From Eutypella sp. D-1 (lineage: Eukaryota > Ascomycota > Sordariomycetes > Xylariales > Diatrypaceae), in contig JAJTTP010000016.1 of the NCBI GenBank assembly GCA_023313575.1, forward strand, positions 806,001 through 870,000: a stretch of DNA of 64,000 nucleotides, read 5' to 3'. Of the stretch, positions 1 to 10,892 are shown in pieces; position 1 is the stretch's first letter, and each line of letters begins with the position of its first letter. Made by a program: the position numbers and the translations under genes. Below the pieces are notes generated by a model. That model was not told where the DNA came from and did no database searches. It saw only the letters and a program-made list of their open reading frames with translations.

Positions 1-1168
1 TTTGTTCCCCCTTATCTGCGTTTATCTGCGTACTTTCTAGGTAGTAGTTGGTTAGGGTACCTTACTAAGAACCCATGCATGTAATGGTGACGCGTGCAAC
101 CCTACCTACCTAATAGGTACTCCCCACCATGCCCCCAGCGTAGTAAAGCGGCTAAGATAGTACCTAGTATACAAAGATGATACCGACCCCAACTCCAATG
201 ACCCCACTATCGTCCACTACGTCCGCTACGGCATCCCCTTTTCAGCCCCTAGCTTACATCCCGTCTTCTAGACTAGCGCACCCCTAGCGACCTATTAGCC
301 AGTGCTTATTTCCCCGGCCACCGAGCCTCCTTGCTCAAATCCCCGGTCCGATGCAACACCCCGGGCATGGTCTTCGGCTCGTTACATAGATTCGCATACC
401 TGCATATCTACCCCGCAGAATCAAATATAAGCGGAAAGCTGCAATCAATTACTATCGTAGAGCTGCGTATCTAGGAGGTACTTACGTCAAGCGTAGTTGC
501 GTGTAGTGTACCTAAGTAGTGTATGTATAAAGCTCTAAGCCCCTCCCCCCTTTTCGGGATGCAGTTATAGGGGCTTACCCCTCCGTTTTCGGCCCCTCAT
601 GATAGGAGTAGCTCTTACGTATAGAGTATCTATAGTGTGTATATAGCGTATAAGCCTTCTGCCCCTCTAAATAAGGGTCTATACTATCCCCCACACGATG
701 ACCTACCTACCTGGGTGTATAGTAAAAGGTTAGGTAGGAAAATAGATACTTACAAGTAGGTAGAGATGTGACCTCAGATAGGCGCTGTAGATAAGTACCC
801 CTGGATCGCTGGACTACGATATTCTACGGTATTTTCCGTCGTGCTCATAACTTCCCCCTTACCTAACAGCTTCTACAGTTTTATGAAGTAGTGGTAACTT
901 CCAAGGTTGTTATCGATCGACTAAAGTTATATCGCTGTGCATTCCTCCCTTGCGTGCCTTAAGGCTTAGACGTATTGAAGAGGTTGTTCAAACCCCTCTT
1001 TCTTCTTTCTACTTAACTTACAAGACCCGAGTATTATCGGACGAACAGCATAGCAGTAAACTCCTTCCTTTCTAAGCTTCCCTTCTGAACTTCCGGTGAC
1101 TCAGTTACACATATAAATCCTGTTGTCATACCCATACCGTTACAGTTCGATATCGAGAAACAGAAAAA
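1..1168. other. Intergenic, upstream of SDR gene
   Basis: No convincing reading frame is seen. The stretch carries several copies of the ACCTACCT/AGGTAGGT motif that recurs in spacers throughout the window (for example near 100-120 and 700-740). An ATATAAAT element at about 1111-1118, some 50 bases before the dehydrogenase ATG, could serve as its TATA-like promoter element. Confidence 0.5.
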
Positions 1169-2267
1169 ATGGCGTCAGCTCAGGGCCGCTTGGAGGGCAA
1201 GAACGCCATCATCACCGGTGCTGCTGGGTAGGTTATCTGTCTGTGTATCCTGCGGGTTCGGGAAAAAAAAAGATAAAGCGTCATCTGACTGGTTCTCCGA
1301 CGTTGCACGAAAGCTGGAACGGGTAGCCGAACCGAATGTACGTAGGTGGTAGCTGACAGGCTGACGGGTTTCACTGCGCAGTGGCATCGGACTCGAGACT
1401 AGCATCCTCTTTGCCAGAGAAGGCGCCAGCGTCTTGCTGACGGACATATCAGAGCCCGCGCTCGAGAAGGCCAAGGCTAAGGTTCTTCAGTTGGTGCCCA
1501 AGGCCACCCGTGTTGAGACGAAGGTGAGGAAGACCAATCGATTACTCTCTACTTAGTCTACTCTCTATCTACGAGCCTAGTCGTATAAGGTGCTAACGTT
1601 TGATATCCACGCCCAGGTCTGCGATGTATCGAAGGAGAGCCAGGTGCAAGCCGTCGTCGAATCGGTCGACGCGTGGGGCGGCGTGGATGTGATGTTCAAC
1701 AACGCGGGGATCATGCACGGCAAGGACGACGACGCGGTCGGCACGCCCGAGGACATCTGGAACCTGACAATGGACATCAACGTCAAGGGCGTGTGGTACG
1801 GCAGCAAGCACGCCGTGCTCTCCCTGCGCCGCCACAAGAAATCCAAGGGCAGCATCATCAATACCGCCTCCGTCGTCGCCCTCGTCGGCGCCGCTACCCC
1901 GCAGCTCGCCTACACCGCTTCCAAGGGCGCCGTCCTCGCCCTCACCCGCGAACTCGCTATCGTTCACGCCCGCGAGGGCTTCCGCTTCAACTCCCTCTGT
2001 CCCGCCCCCCTCAATACCCCGCTTCTCCAGGACTGGCTCGGCGACGACGTCCCCAAGCGTCTGCGCCGCGAGATCCATTTTCCCGCTGGCCGCTTCGGCG
2101 AGGCTATCGAGCAAGCCCAGGCCGTCCTCTTCCTCGCCAGCGATGAGGCCGGCTTTGTCAATGGTCATGATATGGTGGTTGATGGTGGCATGACCAAGGC
2201 CTACGTCACCCCTGAGGGTCCACCGCTCGCTGCGCCCACCAACAACGCCCTCAAGGACCATCTCTAA
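1169..2267 (+). CDS. Short-chain dehydrogenase/reductase (classical SDR)
   Basis: Three exons (1169-1227, 1382-1523, 1617-2267) give 283 residues, the usual size for a classical SDR. The Rossmann glycine motif TGxxGGIG (residues 16-23) is formed only when the first intron is removed, which supports that splice. NNAG lies at 95-98, and the catalytic Ser/Tyr/Lys set is probably S152, Y166 and K170 (YTASK). The second intron has a TGCTAAC branch point. These residues predict an NAD(P)(H)-dependent oxidoreductase acting on an alcohol or ketone; no signal peptide or membrane segment is seen, so it is probably cytosolic. The substrate cannot be read from the sequence. The gene faces the methylisocitrate lyase gene tail to tail, but nothing in it ties it to that pathway. 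Confidence 0.9.
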
Positions 2268-2635
2268 ACTTACGGAGGAAGATAAGTACTCGTGTAGGGG
2301 ATAAATGAATCAAAAAGGGAAGCTCCTGTAAAATGGACAGTTATTATTAGCAGTAGTAGCACGACCAAATCGGAATTCCTTCACCTTAGACATGCGGTTT
2401 CCGTATGGGGGGACATCATCAATTAGTCTCCTCTACTAGATAGCTACTAATCAACACGGTCGCATGATCAATTATGGCATGGTTCTCGTGAGCTCATATA
2501 CCGTACACTATGTACACAACTCTATCCCGGATATACACAAATGTCTCGGGCTGTATCACTCCCCAAGCGTCGCACGTAACTGGTAAACTCCAACGCTATA
2601 AATGTAGACTCTTCTGTGTAGCTGTGAGTCACAGG
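2268..2635. other. Convergent intergenic spacer
   Basis: A 3'-to-3' spacer between the SDR gene and the methylisocitrate lyase gene. It should hold both polyadenylation regions. No gene or repeat is seen. Confidence 0.5.
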
Positions 2636-4556
2636 CTAATCGAATTGTCCCTCCGTGTTTCCCGCCCCCATACTCTTACTACCACTACTACCGCTCTGGA
2701 TGGCACCGAGGATCCCATCGATATAACTAGCGCCAGACCACTTCTGGTGAGTCAGGACATCGCACCCGAGCTCCTTCTCGCGACGCTGGACGAGATTGAC
2801 ATAAGCCAGCATACCGTCCTTGCGGAACTCGCGCGCCAGCTCCGCCGTAATGGTCGCGTTGCTGTGCAACCCCGCCAGCGAGATCAGCTGCAGCACGAAC
2901 CCCTCGCGCGCGAGATCCCAGATAAAAGACCGCAGCGTCGCGTCCGTGAACCCGTGCGCCATCCAGTTGAACGACGGGCTTAGGTTGTACACTAGCGCTT
3001 TCCCCGGGTATGTCGCCCGCACTGTCCGTCCCAGCTTCGCGGCCACGCTGACTGACGGGTCCCCCGTCTCTACCCACAGCAAATCCGCGTACGGCGCGAA
3101 CGCCAGCGCTCGTTTGGTCGCTGCCTCCATCCCCGCCCGGAAATGGTAGAACCCTTCCCGCGTCCGCGGTACGTCCCAGCTGAAGTAGATGGCTCCCCCG
3201 GCCTGCTGCTCTGCTAGCGCCCGCCGCTTCGCGATCCCCAGCGGCGTCCCGGCCGACTCTGCTTTTTGTACGGTCCGCCGGTACACGTCGATCTTATCTT
3301 GCGCGACGCCCTGCGCGGCCATCTGCTCGACGGCAGCCTCGTCAAAAGTCACGAGCCGGGTCTTCTTGATCCACTCGGCCTCGAAGGCATCGATTTCCGC
3401 CCCCGGCGCCCCCTTCGCCTCCATCTCCTGCAGCGTCTCGGCCAGCGGCGCAACGGACGCGTCTGCCACGCCTAGGATGAACTCGTGGTCCCGCACGTCG
3501 ACGGCGCTCGAGATCAGCCTCCCGCTCTCGCTGTCGGTCCGCGCAATCACTAGGTTCTCGCTCCCCATCACGTCCCACTGGAACCGCGCCGCCGTCAGTC
3601 GGTTGATGTGCTCCCCCGTCGGCACTAGCACCTTGCCCGCCAGGTGTCCGCACTTCTTGCCCCCGTGCAGCTGGTCCTCGAAGTGCACCGCTGCGGCCCC
3701 GTGCTCCGCGAACAGCTTCGCTAGTTTTAGTACTGCCGATAACCCGCCGTGCCCCGTGTCACCGTCCGCGATGATCGGGCGCAGGTAATCGATGTACGGC
3801 GTCTGCGCGCGCTCCGAGGCGCTCAGTTTTCGTCGCGCGTCCCATTGCTTCCGGTCGTGCATCGATTGCGCCTTCGCGAGTCGCTGTACTTGGTTCGGCA
3901 CCGTGTTGTACGGGTAGTCCCCGAAGTCCGGCGATACCTCGTTTGTTGTTGTCAGCAGTGACGAGCACGCCCACCCGGAGATGTAGAGGACCTCCTGATG
4001 CGGCGCCTGCTGCGTCATCTGCACCGGGTCGATCGCGCCCACTACAGAGAAGCACATACGATTCCCGTTAGCCGCCTATCCCCTCTTCTTCTTTATATCA
4101 TATCCCTTTCCTCTTCTCGCAGTATAACGTACTAGTATGTATAGGCTCGCCCTTCGCCTCCCTCTCCCGGATCAAATTAAACAGCTTCCTCGCCATGATG
4201 GAGCTCGGGTAGTTCTGCAGCTGGGATCCCCGCTTCGACACCACGTCCGCGGCCGTATACGGCCTCTTGATCCCCGCGTACCGCGCCGACCCCCACCACG
4301 CCTCCACGTCCCGGATCTGCTGCTCGTACAGCGCGTCTTCCGCGCTACCCGCCTTCGAGCCCTCGGGCAGCAGCTGGAAGGCATCGGAGGGTAGTGTTGT
4401 TGAGATGGGTGGGTTTATCGCGGGGAGAGGACCGCTTGGTGTTCTCTTCATGATCGTCGTCGAGAAGCATGCGAGATGGGGGTGAGGAAGGGTGGTAGAG
4501 GTGCGCGATATGGCCCTCGGCGGGCGTGGGAATCGTGTGGTTGCCCGGCGAAGCAT
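2636..4556 (-). CDS. Mitochondrial 2-methylisocitrate lyase (isocitrate lyase family)
   Basis: Two exons (4556-4133 and 4041-2636) give about 609 residues. The family signature KKCGH, which carries the catalytic cysteine, is near residue 270 and is followed by LAGKVLVPTGEHINRL. As I know the family, that form is typical of the fungal mitochondrial methylisocitrate lyases (yeast Icl2 type) rather than glyoxylate-cycle isocitrate lyase. The first 35 residues are rich in Arg, Ser and Thr with no acidic residue, as in a mitochondrial presequence, and the C-terminus ends in FD with no peroxisomal SKL-type signal. The expected reaction is cleavage of 2-methylisocitrate to pyruvate and succinate, the last step of the methylcitrate cycle. 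The open frame extends upstream to 4613, but only through a TTG; the ATG at 4556 is the better start. It is divergent from methylcitrate synthase, its pathway partner. Confidence 0.9.
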
Positions 4557-5806
4557 CGCTGAAGTGGATTCACCAGGGAAGGCTAAGGACACTCGAAATG
4601 GTACAGTGTTCAATGAGAGAGATGTGATATTCTGGTTCGAAGGTTGAGTTATCCAAGGTTCCTAAAAGATCTCTATAACCTTGCAATATTCTATCCAGGC
4701 CCGGCGCTAAATATTAGGGCGACATCATACGTACAGGTATGTATGTATATATAGGGAGCTGACAGAGATGACGGAATTGGCGGAAATGGCGGGTGTAACG
4801 GGTGATGATTTATACAGATTTTGCACATGAATAATTCCTTACATGTCTGAAGGCAAATTCCAGGGGCATAGACTTACAATGTCGCCGCCATGATATTCAA
4901 GCACAATGGAATACCATAGGTACTTAGTAAGGCCGATGAAGCCCGAGGTAAAGCGACTGCCCGCTAACCCTTGGAGCTTAGTGATGGATGGTACGCCCTT
5001 CCCCCACCGCCTTGAGGTCCCCACTGAACAGCTCCGTAGCAATGATTCCCCGACTGCCCCGCCATCCGCTACTCCTGCCCCCGCCTTATCTACCCCGGAG
5101 CCCTCCGGGGACATACATACATACATGTGAATATCATGGATCCCATACACATTCAGATGTCATCCATTTGTCTACTTGGTGAAATAGAGGTTGCTTTATC
5201 AGGATTCCGTCCGCCCTTCACTCCCTTGTGTCCCCAGGACTTAACTAATTTAGGGCAGTTGGTAGGCCAGCAGGAAAATGAGGAATCCCAACTTCAGGGA
5301 CACCCAACACCCGCTACACGGTTTGCCTCGGTTAACGCGGGGAAATGGATACCTGCTTACTTAGTATGTACTTAGGTAGGTACATATCCACACCATACTA
5401 CCTGCCATTCACAGATCTTTGTACTTGAAGACACCGTCACCTTTGGCGGGTATGGATAGCGCTGTAGGTAGGAGCTACTTAGCTCTGGTATATCCGTAGG
5501 CACGGTAGGCACAGTACAGGGTACGCCCTACATAGATATCAACATTGAAAAGTCCCCAGGGAAACTTATCTCCTCTCCTTAAATAATCCAACTTGTATTC
5601 TCTTTCATATTCCAACTTTTTCCCGGCTTGATTTCTCATACCCTTGAGTTTACCTCATCATAGAAGGCATCTCCAAGGCCACTCCATTTGTCAGATTGTT
5701 TTGTTCAACGTAAGACCGGCTTATTATTCATCCACTCAGCGCTTGCATTCGTTTTGCTACCGACCGATTCTCCTAGAGGCTCCTGTTCCCAAACGCCTTC
5801 GTTGAT
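4557..5806. promoter_or_regulatory. Shared divergent promoter region of the methylcitrate-cycle pair
   Basis: About 1.25 kb separates the two divergent starts, with no credible gene of its own. It has pyrimidine-rich tracts just before the synthase ATG and several TAGGTAGGTAC-type motifs near 5370-5390. Co-regulation of the two genes from here is an inference from the arrangement; no specific binding site was identified. Confidence 0.45.
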
Positions 5807-7402
5807 ATGGCGCTCGCTCTAAAAGCGTCCACCAGGACCTTAGGGGCTCTTCAGGTATATCTCCTACGATAGTGTCCAACTCCACGTTCATCACTCCGCA
5901 TTTATCGCTAGCGATACACATAGCACACACAGCCTGCTGACCAGCTCGGTATAGAGACGCGCTCCGGCCATTGCCGTTCCCTGGGCGAGATGCTACTCTT
6001 CCTCTTCAGAGCCTAACCTGAAGGAGACTCTCCGGGAAGTCATCCCGGAAAAGCGAGAGCTCCTGAAGAAGGTCAAGGCGAATGGCTCCAAGGTCCTTGG
6101 AGAAGTGAAGGTTGAAAACACGATCGGTGGTATGAGGTAAGCGATACAGCAATGAAGCTCTATCCATATCTGTGTACTTTCCGCGCAAATCTGTTAACGG
6201 GCGGGTAAAGGGGACTGAAAGCCATGGTATGGGAAGGTTCCGTACTGGACCCGGAGGAAGGCATCCGGTTCCACGGGCGTACTATCAAGGACTGCCAGAA
6301 AGAGCTGCCCAAGGGCAAGACGGGAACTGAAATGCTCCCCGAAGCGATGTTCTGGCTTCTCTTAACCGGAAAGGTCCCGTCGGTGGGCCAGGTCCGCGTG
6401 CTTTCCCGCGAGCTGGCCGAGCAGGCCGCCCTGCCCGAATTCGTCAACAACATGATGGACGCCTTCCCCACAGATCTCCACCCCATGACCCAGTTTGCCA
6501 TCACCGTGAGCGCCTTGAACTACACCTCCAAATTTGCGAAAGCATACGAGGCTGGTCTCAACAAGGCCGACTATTGGGAGCCTACCTTTGACGACAGCAT
6601 CAGCCTCCTTGCCAAGCTACCCACCATCGCCGCCAAGATTTACCAGAACTCGTACCGCGGAGGTGGTGCACTGCCGGCGGACGTCGATATCGACCAAGAC
6701 TGGTCGTATAACTTCGCCGCCATGTTGGGCAAGGGCGGTCCCGAGAATGAGAACTTCCAGGACCTGTTACGGTTGTATCTGGCTCTGCATGGAGACCATG
6801 AAGGTGGAAACGTGAGCGCGCACGCCACGCACCTGGTAGGCAGCGCTCTGAGCGATCCCTTCCTGAGCTACAGCGCTGGCCTCCAGGGTCTAGCCGGTCC
6901 CTTGCATGGCTTAGCCGCCCAGGAAGTCCTTCGCTGGATCATTCAGATGAAGGAAAGCATTCCTGCAAGCTACTCCGAGAAGGACGTCAACGACTACCTC
7001 TGGTCCACCCTCAATTCCGGCCGCGTCGTCCCCGGCTACGGCCACGCCGTCCTGCGCAAGCCCGACCCCCGCTTCGAGGCCCTGATGGACTACGCCTCGG
7101 CGCGGCCCGAGATCGCCAACGATCCCGTGTTTAAGCTCGTCAAGCTCAATAGCCAGGTCGCCCCCGAGGTCCTCAAGAAGCACGGCAAGACCAAGAACCC
7201 CTACCCCAATGTCGACTCCAGCTCCGGCGTCCTGTTCCACCACTACGGCTTCCACGAGACCCTGTACTACACGGCGACCTTCGGCGTCTCGCGCGGCCTG
7301 GGTCCCCTGGCCCAGCTCATCTGGGACCGTGCCCTAGGTCTGCCCATTGAGCGGCCCAAGAGCATCAACCTCGCGGGTATCCTGAAGCAGATTGGCGCGT
7401 GA
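5807..7402 (+). CDS. mcsA: 2-Methylcitrate synthase, mitochondrial (citrate synthase family)
   Basis: Three exons (5807-5854, 5955-6136, 6211-7402) give 473 residues. The short first exons encode an Arg/Ser/Ala-rich mitochondrial leader. The citrate-synthase catalytic residues are in place: H309 (GPLHGL), H355 (GYGHAV) and D412 (NVDSS). The segment VENTIGGMRGLKAMVWEGS and the stretch AMFWLLLTG match what I remember of Aspergillus McsA better than the housekeeping citrate synthase CitA. The enzyme condenses propionyl-CoA with oxaloacetate and usually keeps some acetyl-CoA activity. The divergent neighbour encodes the lyase of the same cycle, which strengthens the McsA call over a second citrate synthase. 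The methylcitrate dehydratase gene is not in the window. Confidence 0.92.
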
Positions 7403-9437
7403 GTGTATGTAATATGAATGAAGCGTTGTTTGCCTATCTGAAGGTTATATTATAATACCCAACGCTCTGTGAGTCCTGTAAGCATGAAGAATCTTTACTC
7501 CAATCTCGTACAGTGTGTAGTGAAGCTGTTAAACTTCTAAGAAATCAAGTTTGACAAGCTTCACCGTGAATCCCCTATCTATAACTACACATTGCGTATC
7601 ACCCACGGCACGTTGACGACCGCGCTCTGTTTGATTCGAGCAAGTTTGTCCACCTCATCCTGCCCACTGTCTAGGCTCGCACAAGCCCCCCCAGCAAGTT
7701 GCTCCAGGCCACCACACGTATGACGACCAGCCTTCTACTAAGAGCAAATTTCCCGCTGCCACGTAAACGCCATCATGCTTACCGGCTGAAATGCCCAAGC
7801 CCTAGTTCCAGACCCTCGGCCTAGGTCGTCGAGTTGATAAAAAAGGGAGTCAGTCCAACGGTCTAGCCCTCTCGTAACGCTTGTCTCGGCGGAGCTGACG
7901 GGACTGAGATCTGGATTTCTCGGATTTGTCGTATGACGGTATGGCGGGTAAGTAAAGTAAGTTAAGCCTTTTACTGCCTCTTGCGTGGATCTAGCCTACG
8001 CTGTTGCGGGACCGGATGTAATCATGCCCCCTCCTCTGTATGTAAGGTAAGTCGACCTAGACGCTCGCTCGGCTAAAGAGGGTAAAGTGATCAGTATTAC
8101 CAAATAGAATCCTGTAAACGCTTGCCATGCGCAAGTGAATAATGCGTCGCCTAGCCTATCTTTGGCTTGTCTTTTTTCATTTCCCTAGTTATGTTCGTAG
8201 TCTCGGCGAGTTTGTTGTGCTGACCTCGTCGTTGTGGTCGTGGTTTATTCGCCTTGTCGTGGTGGTGGTGTACCCCGCGGGTTAACAGCAAGGCTTGGAC
8301 GCCCTTTACAACACAATTGACCAGGTGAGGCGAACTCGTTGGCGATCGTGTCACTTTTGTCTAGATAGGCTGCGGCAATTATCAAGAACTCTTCGGTTTC
8401 CCAACTAAACCCTTTACGGACCTCAAAGATCTACACAACACAATCGTAGAAGGCTAAGTTAGTCATGCCAACCAGCAACGCCAACGCCAACGCAACGCGA
8501 CGGCATACCAAAGGGTGCCCGAGCAATGATGCTACTGTGGTATAACTAAGATCCAGACGCACGCAGGGTATCATAGCCCAACCCCGGCTGACCACGAGAG
8601 ATGCCTGCGACCATAAATTAAGCTTAATCTAAAAGGGTGTCCAGATCGACTCACCAAGTGGGATGCGGACGGGTCCAGACGGTTGGTCGTTGGGATTGCT
8701 TTCCGCTCCGCCCTATGACATGGCTCGATACTACCTACGTTATGATCTCCCCGTTTGGAGGAACCATTCGCGGAGATCACCTTCTCGCTTCCTTATCCAG
8801 TAATCTGCGCGTGTTGGCTCTGGCAATAGGTACATTAACTACACTTGTATACCATTGACTACAGTTGTATCTGCGACTGCCAACCAACGACATGCATCTT
8901 GGCCGTTGAGGTACTTACTTCGGTCCTGCATAGGAGCTTATTCAGGAAAGGGAATTCCTTCATTTATTCATACAGAAGACTCAGGAGCTAGACCTCGCCG
9001 TCAATATCTTTTCAATCTAAAGCCCCCCGTCGCGGAACTCGCTCAAGCGGCTGGAGGGCTCGCTTAGGGGGTATGGAACCTCGCAAATAAGGACTGGGAT
9101 CATGGTCATGGCCGGCGCCTAGGGAATGAACTCGACCGTGAGAGATGTCGTAGACGAGACGAAGCTCTAGAGCGCGAAACTCCCTCGTTTTGATCCTTTG
9201 AACGAAGACCCTCAGGAGCCCGAACACCCCGACCCGACTTCACACTGCCGACTTCAGGCTGCGGGAAATGGCTATAAATACAGCCTGTTGTTCCGCGACG
9301 AGGGAAAATCATTTCCACATCGGCATCTCTCTAGCAAAGCAAAAAGGCCAGCAGACGCTTCACAACATTGTAATTCGTCACTAAGTCAAACACCGCAGTC
9401 CTAACGACCACCACCCAATCTCAACCACTCGCCAAAT
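7403..9437. other. Intergenic, 2.0 kb
   Basis: Only short, composition-driven frames are seen and none resembles a known protein. A small cluster of CCAACG-type repeats lies near 8467-8500. The distal end is the promoter of the DUF4360 gene. Confidence 0.4.
9273..9280 (+). promoter_or_regulatory. TATA box of the DUF4360 gene
   Basis: A canonical TATAAATA lies about 160 bases before the start codon at 9438, in a spacing that would leave a 5' leader of roughly 130 bases. Clear TATA boxes in fungi often mark strongly induced secreted-protein genes; that part is inference. Confidence 0.5.
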
Positions 9438-10381
9438 ATGCGTTCCGCCGCCCTCGCCTTGCTCGCGCCGGCCCTGGTCGCCGCCAGCCCTATCGAGTTC
9501 GAGTCCGGCAAGCCTCCCGGTGGCGACCTAATCAAGATCATCAGCGCCTCGACTTCCGGGAACGGTTGTCCCCAGGGAACTGTCACGAGTGATCTGTCCC
9601 CTGACGGAACGGTATGTTCGCTCTTCTTCTTCTGTCCGTGGGCTGAGCTGCGGCGCGCGGCTAACTTTCCGTCAAGGTCATCACGTTCGGCTTCGACGCC
9701 TTCCAGACTTATATCGGCCCCGGTACCACTGTGGCTGATCGGACTAAGAACTGTCAGCTTCACTTGAACTTGCAGTATCCCGGTAAGTGAATTCTGCATG
9801 GGGATATACTCCCCAGAAGCTGAGCCAGGCTGGAGTTCTCAGCCATGGGGTCTTCACTTCTAAGTACTGTGTCACAGGAGGGTTCCAGTTCTCCGTCGTG
9901 GAGTCGACCTACCACGGATATGCCCAGCTAGAGGAGGGTGTGACGGGCACGTTCCTCTCGACCTACTACTTCTCCCAGGATGCCGGAGCTACGGTAAGCA
10001 TGCGATGGGCGAACCCCTTTCTTCCCCTTGGAGAATATTGAGGCTGACCCGTTTCCCCAGACCACGACTCGGACTTCTATCGAGGGTGGCGGCCCCTGGG
10101 CTCTAGGCCAGGTCTATACTAAGCAGGATCAAGGTACGCACTGACAATCGCTGTATCAAGAGCCGGCCGCGGTCTTTCTATTTTTTACTGACTGGCCACG
10201 TTTCATAGTCCCCACCGCCGCCGTCATTTGGTCCCCTTGCGGCGCCACCGGCATCCTCAATGTGAACAACCGCATCGCGTTGACGAGCCGTAACTCTACC
10301 GCCTTCGGCCAGATCTCCGACGACGATGCCACCGTCGCCTTCACGCAGCAGGTACACGTTGATTGGCAGGCATGCAAGTAG
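9438..10381 (+). CDS. Small secreted protein, DUF4360 family
   Basis: Five exons (9438-9611, 9677-9782, 9878-9993, 10061-10133, 10209-10381) join in frame to 213 residues. Residues 1-17 form a signal peptide (short N-region, Ala/Leu core, AAS-P cleavage-like end). The mature part has the family landmarks as I know them: GNGCPQGTV near residue 42, a KNCQLHLNLQYP segment, FQFSVVESTYHGYAQL, a WSPCGA segment, and a C-terminal VDWQAC. Cysteines in these segments probably form disulfides. The family is widespread among secreted fungal proteins and its function is unknown to me. All four introns are short and have consensus ends. Induced expression is suggested by the TATA box upstream. Confidence 0.88.
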
Positions 10382-10892
10382 GCCTGTAAGTTATAGGTCG
10401 GCTGCCTGACCGCGCTTCGTCTGTGCCTCTTGGATGATCTTGGAGGATTAAGAAGGGTTCTGGAGTTGGACCGGTGATTGTCGCAGTCTTGATTACGCTT
10501 TGTAAAGCATCAGTCGCATGTGCAGCTGGCGATGCGATTGCCTGGCGGTCCACTAGATATCTTGACGCGGTATTGTAGCTCCTGTCATGATGTATCTCCA
10601 TGGCTATGCTCTATGTTCATGTGCGGATTCGTTGATGTCAACATTGAAGGTAGATTATTGATTAACTTAGTTCATTTAAAACCTTGAGACTGTTTGCTTC
10701 CGTAACCCCGACATACGCCCGAAAGGGGCCACCTTTTTTAAACCCCACCTTCCCCCTATCTTCGTACTTATGGAAAGACTACCTAGCTGCAACCTAACTT
10801 CCCGCCTAGGACCTTTAACTTCCCCTGTTGTGAACAACCCAACTCCTAGCCGCCTGTAACTGATGCAATGGAGATAACGACCAGTCTCAGTG
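10382..10892. other. Convergent intergenic spacer
   Basis: The 3' flanks of the DUF4360 gene and of the channel gene meet here. Nothing else is seen. Confidence 0.45.

Noticed and set aside
1593..2261. A 222-residue open frame antisense to the SDR gene
   Set aside because: It mirrors the high-GC third-position bias of the real gene, its sequence is Gly/Ala/Val-rich without family resemblance, and the SDR motifs on the plus strand are decisive.
4557..4613. Longer N-terminus for the methylisocitrate lyase
   Set aside because: The extension would start at TTG; the ATG at 4556 begins a typical mitochondrial leader.
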